Shown here: piece by piece, positions 55,001 through 64,000 of the stretch | Layout of the letters: every line of letters begins with the position of its first letter | Numbering within the stretch: position 1 is the first letter of the stretch | Source of the DNA: Tilletia caries | Lineage: Eukaryota; Basidiomycota; Exobasidiomycetes; Tilletiales; Tilletiaceae | DNA: 64,000 nt | NCBI GenBank assembly: GCA_032718865.1 | Contig: JALUTQ010000003.1 | Coordinates: 960,001-1,024,000 of the forward strand | Direction: 5' to 3' | Notes under the pieces: model-generated | The model's database searches: none | What the model was told of the DNA's origin: nothing | The model's input: the letters and a program-made list of their open reading frames with translations, nothing else | Made by a program: the position numbers and the translations under genes

Positions 55001-55103
55001 CGTGGGAGCGCGTCAGAGCCATGCGTCAAGGCGCGTGTGCGTTGGGCATGTTTCTTCTGTACTTCCACTTTCACCTGCGCAACAAGAAGCATACTTGATC
55101 ACC

Positions 55104-56968
55104 ATGCCACCGTTTCTGGCTCCTCCGCCAGAAGACACGTTCGATTCGAAGGAAGCGGCAATGAAGTATGCGCAGAAGTGGGCGCGAGCTGAAGGATACG
55201 CGGTCGTCACACACGCGTCTGCAAAAAAGGGTCGTTTCGTCTACCTTCGCTGCGATAGGGGAAGCACATACAGGAACACGCGCAAGCTCCAAGACGACGA
55301 CAGGCAGCGGAAAGTCTCATCAAGCAAGGTCGACTGCCAATTCCGAGCGCGCATCCATCTCACCGACAGTGGATCATGGGAACTCAACGTCCAAAATGAG
55401 GCCCACACAGATCATGGCCCCTCCGAATCCTGCTTGTCGCACTCAATCCAACGCCGATTCGATGCTTTGACGACGAACGTGTGCTGGAACTTGCTCGATC
55501 CGGATCTCGAGTGCGCCAAATCGTGACTTTGCTTCAAGAACAAACCCCTCCTGTCCTTGTCACCTCAAGGGACGTTTCCAACCTCATCGCTCGATACCAG
55601 CGAGAACTGCTCCAAGGTCGCCCTCCCGCCGAGGCGCTGCTCGATTGGCTCAAAGAGCAAGGATGGCCGCACCTGGAGAAGACTGTTCCGGTCTCTGAAG
55701 ACGCAAATCGCCTGGAGGGACTCTTGTTTGCGCATCCCCGGGGTCTGGAGCTTATGCATCGCTTCAACACGGTGCTCGTTATTGATGCAACATACAGCAC
55801 CAATAAAAATCGACTTCCACTCCTACACTTTGTAGGCTTCACCAGCTCCAATCGGAGCTTCACGGCCGCCCTCGCGTTTTTGCCCAACGAGACGACGATC
55901 ACATACACCTGGGCATTGGCTGCATTGCAGCTTCTTTGCCCGACGTGGGAGCCACACGTCCTGGTGACAGACGAGGACGCTGCATTGAGCGCTGCAATCC
56001 TCAACACGTTTCCTCCCACAGTTTCGCAGGTCCTATGTCAATGGCACATCAGACAAAATATGCAGAAACACGCGCGTCGCTCCCTTCTCGACGAGCAGGC
56101 GTACGAACTCATTCTGTCCGATTTCGACGAGGTACGAGACGCGCAGACGTTGGACCAACTCACCGAGGCCAGGAACGCGTTTATGGAGCACTGGGAGGAC
56201 TCGCACCCGAAGCTCTGCGACTATCTGGACGAGAAATTGTCGGCCGAGCACCTTTGGGTTAACGCATACATTAACCGCCATCCACACATGGGGACGAGAG
56301 TCACTTCTCGCGCGGAGGGAGCGCACGCTACCCTGAAGAACTGGCTCCATTCCCGCCATGGAAGTCTATTTGTCGTCACCCAGGCTCTCAAAAATCACTT
56401 CGTTGTCCAGCAAACAGGCATTTCTTCCGACCTCGAGAATGATCGGTCCAAAATTCCAGTCACCCTCCTCGGCGATCCATTCTTCGTGCAAGTTTCGCGT
56501 ACAGTCTCGCGCCATGCCCTCAATCTGATCAAGTACCAAGATGAGATGAGTCGTCGGCCGAAGAATCGCACCCCCGCGCCCGCCACACCGGCATGTGCCT
56601 GCATACTTCCACCGACAATGGGCCTGCCGTGCTTCCATGCACTGACACGGCTGCGCGCGGCGGGAAAGCCAATTCCCCTGGATTTCATCCACCCTCAGTG
56701 GCGCACTGCTGCAGGGCTTCTTGACGCACGAGTTCCCCGACTTCTGGATCCATTGTCGCCCAGCCAACGCAGAGTCGCAAATGAGGCTGCGGCCGCGACC
56801 ACCTCTTCCGGCAGAATCCTCACAGGAAATGAGGCTGCACAGCAGGTGCACACTCGCAGGTCCCGTCGGTGCAAAAACTGCCATCAGACCGGTCACAATT
56901 CGAGCAAGTGTCCGTTACCATGTGGGCGCTGTCAAGGAGATCATCAGCTTGGCCAATGTCCCCATTGA
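55104..56968 (+). CDS. MULE transposase (DDE), with one frameshift
   Basis: The first part (ATG 55104) encodes a FAR1/WRKY-GCM1-type DNA-binding region: FDSKEAAMKYAQKWARAEGY, then RFVYLRCDRGSTYRN. The reading frame changes near 55,466, in a TTT run. One extra T there would join RRFDA to FDDERVLELARSGSRVRQI, so this looks like a single-base loss or an assembly error. The second frame, open to 56968, has the MULE core: VLVIDATYSTNKNRLPLLHF, VLVTDEDAALSAAI, VLCQWHIRQNMQKHA and TSRAEGAHATLKNWL. The D, D and E catalytic candidates are all present. A SWIM-like PACACILPPTMGLPCFHAL follows, then a C-terminal zinc knuckle (CKNCHQTGHNSSKC). If the frameshift is not real, the gene is complete. Confidence 0.87.
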
Positions 56969-57132
56969 TGGCTGATGCGGCGGTCTCTATACATGCATTC
57001 TCATCTCTCTGCTTTCAATTCAATCCTGATCTGATATCTTCTTTGGTACTGTTGTCTCTGATGTTCGCCTCCTTGCGCGCGAGCTTCTGAACCACAACCA
57101 CCACCACCACCACCATCCCTCTCAAGCGGGAG

Positions 57133-57200
57133 TTTTGTCCCCAGTCCGAAGTTTTGTCCGCAGTCCAAAGTTTTGTCCCCAGTCGTAAGTGGTTTTGTCC
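57133..57200. repeat. Right GTTTTGTCC array of the Mutator-like element
   Basis: Four GTTTTGTCC (reverse complement GGACAAAAC) copies, spaced 20-24 bp apart, lie within the right TIR. Confidence 0.85.
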
Positions 57201-57860
57201 CTATCACTCCCCGTCGCGGCAACGGCGTTGCCGCATTGTCACGTGGCAAATTTATCGGCCGAGATGAATTCAATTAGAGAGCAGACAGAGACACCGCGAT
57301 AGACAGCCTGAGAACACTTGTAAGGAGCTACCCGGACTGCCACCTCCGCAGGGGACTTAGACGAAATTGACCGAATCCACCACTCACATCCTGACCCCTC
57401 GACCAAACTCACGATGAGCACATACGCATACTGTTATCCTCTCAAGCATCCTATCTGCGCGCTGCTGCTTGGTTAGCTCGGAGGATTGCGTCCACTGACC
57501 TCCTCCTCTTGTCTCCGCAGTGCGCAGTATTCAAACTCCTCACATCCAGCTGACAGCTCCCAAGTCCCACTTTTGTTTCCTTTCCCATGACCCATACAGC
57601 TAACATCTGCTACACTTCCGCTTATCTTCTTTGAGCCCTTTGCCTCTCGCGCCCAACACGACGCGTACCTAGATGTCGCTGCTTGCTCAATGCTCTCGTC
57701 TTCCGTGTCCTCCCCTTCTGCATTCCTCTCACAGGTCCCAACGTCTACTTGCTTCTCTCCCTTTGCAGTTTGCCCTTCTTACACCGATCGCAGGGCTCTC
57801 CACAACTTCAAGGTATGTGTGCCCATCCACCTTCGGCAGTTCGGCTGCCGCGGATCTTCT

Positions 57861-57889
57861 CACTCACTCACTCACTCACTCACTCACTT
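57861..57889 (+). repeat. TCAC microsatellite
   Basis: About seven consecutive TCAC units. Confidence 0.9.
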
Positions 57890-59910
57890 CTCGTTCACGT
57901 TGACAGACTCATCAACCAGGCTAGCCATGACCGGTGTTCTCCTGCAATCTCGAGCGAGCCGCTGTCGGTCCTCCGGCCTCCCACTTACACAGCACACTCG
58001 TTCTCACTTCTCGAGCCAGAAGAACGTCCTTCACCTATTCATTGTTGGCACTTGGCATAGCATTTATCTGCAATCCACTTCATCATTTTCAATGTCCAAT
58101 ATGCTGTCTGAAGGCTGAGAGTAAGGAGCAGAAGCAAGCTAGAAATGTACATAGGTAGACAGTGGTGGATTGCGGTCTATTTCGTCTAAGTTCTGTGTGG
58201 AAATGGCAGTCCGGGTCGCTCCTTGCAAGTGTGCTCAGGCGTGTTTGTGCACGCCGCGGCTTCTGGCCATTGAGCAATTCATTACGGCCGAGAGAGCATC
58301 ACGTGAGCGACATTACAGTACACACACACGCCTGAGTTTCTGAGGCTAACGGTTGTGCATCGTGCAGCCAGCCAGCCGCCAAGTCTCTCTACTTTCCTGT
58401 GGAGCTGGTGCCTGAAAAAGGACGATCACAACTTATCCAGCACGACTCGCTCGACACTCGACAGTCGATACGCTGGATGCTCATCTTACATCTATTATAG
58501 GCCCAGGAAAGATGACCGATAACTTGAGGCCTGCAGCCAGCGACATCGGTAACAGCCGGAGGCAACGAATGATGTGTGGATGCCATCGAGAAGCCTGGGG
58601 GCATGAAGCGATCAGTACAAGTCGTGGAAGGAATGGCCCATCGCCACGAGTCCAGGACGCATTACGCAGACATGAAAGAAGCAGCATGAACAATGCTGGA
58701 GAGTAGTTGGAGGCACAGAATCCACGCTCGACATCATCAGTCCGGGGCTCCGCTTTTCTCGGGGCGGGACAGCTCACACACAGCATGTATGGACTCTATG
58801 TTACGAGTACATAAATGTAAGCCGCCACCGCCACCGCCGAAGGGTCGGTAATCGGCCAAATAAAGACTCGATGCAGACATAGTAATGTGCACATTATCAA
58901 AATAACATGTAAACAATAACATGCTGTCCGAATTGTATGTAGGGGGACATTAATGACAGTGGTAGTAGTAGTGGAGCCCCGAGCCCACCGCCTTCGAAGG
59001 ACGAAGACCCTGCTTCTTTTGGTACCCATGCATGCAGATTATTGGCATTTGGCCAGCTTAACATATAATAATGTACTTGATTTGGCTCTTTGTTTGGCTC
59101 TTGACCGGGGCTTATTATTCGCCCTTACTTGGCCCTTGGGGCCTGCTTGGGGTTATTGGGACTACATTTGTACGTGTACCTGGCTATATGTATAAGCCGC
59201 TATCATGTGTAATTCATAATACTCGGCTGGGTCGGCTCGTCCTCGACGACGATGTTTATTGTTTTCCCAGCAAGCCTCTTTTCCACTTAGGCCAGGGGGA
59301 GCCACTAACTAACACCTTCGTCAAAGTTTATGGGGCACCTCCCCATATAATCACTCAGTATGTACCCAGTGTGCGGACCAGCTGGAGCATGGAAGCTGGA
59401 GCGCTGGGGCACTGATGCCTGATGTCTGATGATGCGATGATGTACTGATGAAGCCCCGAAGGCTGAAGTCTGAAGAGTGAAGCCTGATGTATTCCCCGGC
59501 CCTGGCAGCTTCGAAGCCTTGTAGAGCCCGTCGCCTTTCAGGACCTCGGACATCGAAGTTGCGATGCTGCGCAGGAACGTCGGCATGGCGGATCTTCTCA
59601 CGGGTTGGAGGGAGTGGCGAAATAATATTCAGTGTCCGCGCAACGCGTCGCGTTCAACTCCGCGCGTTACGTGTCGGAACAAAATGCTCGATCACAGTTT
59701 AAGCTTCGAGCTATGCACATACTTCCTTACCGAAACAGCCTACAAAAGTTCTCAAAAGTCCAAGCCCCCGAAGTAAGCACTAAGCACATGTAATATGTGA
59801 TCAGCGATCATGCGCGCATGCTCTTCAATCGGCGGAGCGACTGACGATTTTTCTTCCAAACGGCGTTGCAGAGAAGCGCCGCCGTGCGATGGTCGATGCT
59901 CATTGGGGCG

Positions 59911-60053
59911 CTCAGGCCTCAGGCCTCAGGCCTCAGGCGTTCTATCTGCGTTGACCTGCGCTCAGGGGCATCGGAGTTTTTGGCTGTGGGACGGTCTACG
60001 GCGAGCCAGGCGTGCTTCGTGCAGCCTCAGGCCTCAGGCCCCAGGCCCCAGGC
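59911..60053 (+). repeat. CTCAGGC tandem arrays
   Basis: CTCAGGC occurs four times in tandem at 59,911-59,938. It recurs at 60,024-60,053, where later units change to CCCAGGC. Confidence 0.85.
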
Positions 60054-60412
60054 GGTAGGATGGGCAACATTGCGGCATGCAGCTGCATGCCACATTCATC
60101 ATTTTACCACTGAGCATCTCGCTCCCTTAGTCTCTATGTCAGCTGTTTAAATGTGTTGACCTCTCTTCCTTGTCTTCCTCAGTTTCTTCTCCCCTTCACA
60201 TCCCTCTCCCATCATCTCTTGGGCCTCTTCCCACACAGTGCCACCCGTCCATATGAAGGAACAGAGAAAGTGACAGACATCGCCCCATCGAGCTCTTCTC
60301 TATTCTTCTTCAGCAGGCCTCCCTTCGCTTTCTTTCACGTCCTTTGCAACGCTATCTGCCTCTCCCCTTCGCTACACAGGCGCGGACCTCACACGCTCGC
60401 CTCATCAAAACC

Positions 60413-63400
60413 ATGATACATCGCAACTGGTCGGTCACAGGCTTACTTCAAGCCGTTTCCAGCTCCCAGGCCTCGGATCAGCAATCGACCACATCAATGC
60501 AGTCCATTGCCGAATCTCCAGGACCGCGAAACAGATCAAATACATTCAGCAATGACTCCGACTCTGCCAGCCTCCAGTCCAACACTTTACCAAGAAGAAA
60601 AAAGCTCAATGGGCTGATGCATCGTTCCACAAGTGGCTTTCACGCTCTTATTCGAGGGTTGCTCCCCGAAAACTCGGCAGACGCATCCGAAGCAGGGAAG
60701 GGAGCGCCAGACGACCATCTGTATCCACCCTCAGAACTCGTCCACGACCGACCGCGACGGAAAAGCGACAGCGCTGATGAATTACTCAGAGATCCGTCAA
60801 GGCCAAGAAAGCCGCGCGGTATTGTTCAGCCTGCTTCCTACGAACCACACACGCTACGATCGGGCAGCGATGTTCCACCCAACTCTTACACAAGGGTAAG
60901 TGGCCTCTCCAGTCTTGATCTCGCCATACCGTATTTCGCGCTGATGACCTTCTAGATCCAACCACAGCAAATACCTGGACCTCGTTCAGAGGCTGAGTTG
61001 AGATATAGGAATGGCGGAGCAGACCGACCGCCTCCGCCGCCACAAGTGCGGCTACCGTCACATACCAGAGAAGCTTCAAGGAAGCAATCGTCCTCGACGC
61101 TTCAAATGCTCACGCCGGATTGCTGCAACGCCGCTGGTGTGAAAACACCCACCTTCGGACCAGTTGACGCCGGTCGTGACTCTTTCTTTGGTGATGAAGG
61201 GCGGGGCAAGCAACGTATTCATGATATACAGGCCATGCTGGACGGCTACCAGCCTTCGGTCCAGGGCGGCTTGGGTCTTGCTCTGACGAGGGAGCTACTG
61301 TACCAACAATCCCGGAACAACGCTAGATCGCAGTCTCACTACACACCTCTCGGACGGGATTCAAGCACAGTCCAGCGAACATTGTCCTCTAAAGAGGCAC
61401 ATCCACGCACTCATAAATCCCTGTCCTCAAGAGCCGACCTCACCAAATTACCGCCTTTGCCTTCGCCGCCGGCTCACGCTACACCGTATCAGTTCTCATT
61501 GGCTGGCAACTCAACCTTGTCGTTGAACAGGGATGTTATCACCCCATCCTCCACGCCTTCAGGATGGGTGGAGACGTATCACGAACTGGGGTCATCCAAA
61601 GGCTCGGCAGGATTGGCCGGAGTACCCGACGAAGCGCGTTCATTGCTGCAGCGTCGTTCTCGCAAGCCTTTGGAAATCGGATTGTTTCAGGGGTCGGACA
61701 AGCAAGATTCTGCTAACGGACAGACGGCGGCGGTGTCAACAGGCTGGCAATCACAAGGTTCAACCTCGATGTCAGCAATGGTCACAAGCCCAAAGTCTCC
61801 GGGAAGCTTGCGTTCGCCGCCTCCTTTCCCTCCTCCACGCATGCCTCTCCCAGCAGTCCCGAAGAGTGGATCGACACACATCCCAATGCCCCATACCCCG
61901 ATGCCCACCCTCTTACAACCGGACACGGCTGGATCGAGCAAAACGTTCTATGGCAAGCATTCGCCTCTTATCGGCTCGGCGAAGCTTGCTGCGACGGAAG
62001 TGGAGGGTCGGAGTCGGTCTTCTTCGCTGGACACACCCTCGGCTGCTTTGTATCGACGTCAGGGCCAAGCTTCGGGCAGGGGCCGATTTGATTCGGGCAG
62101 CGCGTGTACCTTCACCCCCCTCACTGCCCTCCCGGCCCCAATCCGGCCTCCACGAGCACAAGACAATGTTGCCTATAGAGAGCATGCGCCACAGGTCGAG
62201 CTCGCTTTCCTCGCCAAATCATCGGCAGCCCCCTTCAATGCAACAGGAAGTGAGCTCGGTAGCCTCGGCAAGTTGCGGAACGACCTGAATGACTACGGTC
62301 GGGTATCTCTCGAAAATTCATCTCCGCGGCCCTCGAGTCCAGGCTATACTTCTCAACCCACGTACAGCGGAAGTGAAGATGCGGCTACATACGGGGATGA
62401 TGCTATGCGAGCCCAAGAGGCTCGCAATCTGACTAGGCGTCGACAACTTTCGTCACCGCCCCTGGTGCTGCATGCCGAAGCCAACAACCCTGCTCTGACA
62501 CGAAGTGATTCGTCCCGAGGCCGGCGTTCTTCCATCAGCATGCTACCGTACAAGAACGAGCCGTCATGGTCATTGGATCATTCTTCTCCTCCGCAAGCTC
62601 AGCGCGAGCTACAGCAATCCGAGAGGTCTGCCCTCGGACACGCTCCGTCCTCCAGTCTCCGCCATATGGCAGCTTTCGTCGCTGCGTCCACACCGGCTTC
62701 CAGACCTGGACCTGGGAGAGGACATGCGGCGAACAGTAGTGCAGGAAGCATGTCCAGCCGCGATACGAGTCCGCTCATCCCGATGGTCCACACGTCCTCG
62801 CATGCTGGCTCTTCTGCAAGCTCCGCCAGCTTCGATGGCCCGCCCACCCCAGCCGACTCAATCATGGAGCGGTTCAGCACGGTAGACCATCCTCCCTCGG
62901 CGACCCGGCGATCGATGTCGGTGCCGAGAATTCTGCTGCTGGGTACGCAAGAGATCCCTGCCGAGTACGAACATTTGCTTCGCGACCGGGCGGATACCAT
63001 TGCGAATGAAACCGACGTGCTCAATAGGCCACCAATGGGCTCCACTTTGTCGCAACTTCCCGATACTGGCCTTCGCGGACACTCTCCACAAAAGTTGAGC
63101 CCCATCCTTGCGTCCGGTCCAGGGTCGTTTGAGACGCACTCCAGCGGACCAAAGTTGATCAGTCCTTCGGCTCGGACCAGCGAGATTATCCATTCGGCCG
63201 ACTTTCCATTCGTCGGTCACATCGAGCGACGAACCCCTGAGCAATTCTCAGCGGACACTCCAAGCGCGCGAACAAGTCGAATAACTTCGTACGCGGCTTC
63301 TCTTGGTCACGGCCAACCACACATGACAACCGACTCAACGTCACCCAACACACATGCTTACACAGACAACCTTCACCGATCACCGAGCGGAAGGAGCTGG

Positions 63401-63514
63401 AAACCGTCGCTTCCTGCTTCTCGTAAGGCCAGCACCAACAGTCGCGGCATGACCGGCTCGTATCGTCGAGACGACGAGATTGACCAAACCAGCATCTATG
63501 GCATGGCAATGTGA
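60413..63514 (+). CDS. Long Ser/Pro-rich disordered protein of unknown function
   Basis: Exon 1 is 60413-60895 and exon 2 is 60956-63514, with a 60-nt GT-AG intron in phase 0, giving 1013 residues. It starts MIHRNWSVTGLLQAVSSS. Most of the protein is low-complexity Ser/Pro/Thr/Arg with short SH3- or WW-ligand-like proline runs (RPPPPPQ; RSPPPFPPPRMPLPAVP). It has no transmembrane segment or named domain. A short segment, RILLLGTQEIPAEYEHLL, near residue 820 is more hydrophobic and may be a conserved motif. It resembles regulatory or scaffold proteins of fungal polarity and cell-wall pathways only in composition. Confidence 0.72.
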
Positions 63515-64000
63515 GGCCGGCTTTCGCTATATGACCAAGTGTCGGCGGTCAGCCCTACACGTTCTCCCTTCTTTCGCTTTCTCTCTCCCAACTTCCTGCA
63601 GCCTGAAACCCTTTTGTGCATAGATATATTCCCTGCCCTCACACGCTCCCTGTATCCCAGTGCTTTTCCTATACCTGTATAAAGTCAAAGCGATACTTGC
63701 AATGTCGTAGTCTCCCCTCCTCTGACATTGCGCGCCTGTGACTGCTCCGTCCGTAGCGATGGCTTTCCCGACCGGTGATCTGACGTTGGGACAATCAGGG
63801 ACACTTGATGCTTGATGGTCAAACGGGTAGTTTGTGGTATTTCACTTGAATGAGAGAGCGAGGGTCGAGCGTCGAGCAATCAATGCTCTATGTACTGTCG
63901 ATGAAAGATGGTATGGAGACCGAAAAGAGTGGAATGGAATTGTCCTTGAGCCCGTGTCGGTCTTGCGAGTGACTCCAGTCGGCTCGGCTTGCCGCGGGCA
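63515..64000. other. 3' region after the last gene
   Basis: It probably contains the 3' UTR and terminator of the preceding gene. No other feature was seen before the window ends. Confidence 0.5.

Larger units (their letters stand above)
54934..57212. mobile_element. Mutator-like transposon with transposase, 2279 bp
   Basis: The ends match as inverted repeats beginning GGGGAGTGATAGGGACAAAA, with 26 identical bases and looser similarity to about 80 bp. A perfect 9-bp target duplication, GTCGCGGCA, lies at 54925-54933 and 57213-57221. Three GGACAAAAC motifs at the left end and four at the right lie in opposite orientation. One transposase gene fills the interior. Confidence 0.95.
57222..60412. 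other. 3.2-kb spacer with simple repeats, no gene recognised
   Basis: Frames are short and look non-coding. Visible structures are a TCAC tandem run (57,861-57,889), a CTGATG-rich stretch (about 59,408-59,490) and two CTCAGGC arrays (59,911-59,938 and 60,024-60,053). The last 250 bp are pyrimidine-rich and likely the 5' UTR of the gene at 60413. Confidence 0.45.

Noticed and set aside
1..64000. CRISPR arrays, rRNA genes and prokaryotic operon signals
   Set aside because: No regularly spaced repeat-spacer structure or rRNA-like sequence was seen. Introns and gene families are eukaryotic.

Overview
The window is from a basidiomycete fungus. Short GT-AG introns (about 60-100 nt) are dense, GC content is moderately high, and the host genes are fungal: an Axl2-type protein, a Nam8/Ngr1-type RNA-binding protein, a Gis2-type zinc-knuckle protein, DCN1, and relics of CHL1, FAS2, PMT4 and a fungal GH5 glucosidase. 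I cannot fix the order; a smut- or rust-lineage (Ustilaginomycotina/Pucciniomycotina) fungus is a guess.

Positions 1-19.5 kb hold a four-level nest of transposons. The outermost is a KDZ-type transposase gene on the minus strand (ATG 19520, stop 1150). It is split by a 7328-bp hAT element (11632-18959; 15-bp TIRs, perfect 8-bp target duplication ACAGTATC) and by a DIRS-order retrotransposon (about 2767-10542; Gag, RT-RNase H and tyrosine recombinase). The DIRS pol gene is itself split by a small LTR retroelement (6210-8658; two apparently identical 268-bp LTRs, 5-bp duplication ATTGC). Removing the hAT and the LTR element at their target duplications restores reading frame exactly, and the inferred DIRS boundaries also keep frame. 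The KDZ gene then reads as about 1032 codons in three exons. The hAT element also carries an intact three-exon gene for an 821-residue coiled-coil Ser/Thr protein kinase. Its own transposase has a stop codon and two homopolymer frameshifts. This kinase-carrying hAT element is the best candidate for an undescribed system.

Positions 19.9-29.7 kb look like a gene graveyard. A broken CHL1 helicase 3' part (+) is followed by intron-containing fragments of FAS2, GRS1, PMT4, a GH5 steryl/ceramide glucosidase and ATP16, all on the minus strand and several with in-frame stops. Exons I could not assign lie between them.

Positions 31-40.2 kb hold two intact minus-strand genes: an Axl2-like membrane protein and a two-RRM, polyglutamine-rich RNA-binding protein. 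Positions 41.7-44.2 kb hold three non-autonomous DNA transposons: a 1.58-kb Mutator-like element (9-bp TSD) with a 344-bp Harbinger/Tourist-like MITE (TTA TSD) nested in it, then a 608-bp hAT-like MITE (8-bp TSD).

Positions 46.7-64 kb are mostly ordinary genes: a Ser-rich protein of unknown function (+), an Lpx1-like alpha/beta hydrolase with a C-terminal ARL (-), a six-knuckle Gis2/CNBP-like protein (-) divergent from DCN1 (+), and a long disordered protein (+). A complete 2279-bp Mutator-like element (54934-57212, 9-bp TSD) with a singly frameshifted transposase lies between them. Host genes and mobile elements appear functionally unrelated. The elements mainly record insertion order: KDZ first, then DIRS and hAT, with the LTR element after the DIRS.
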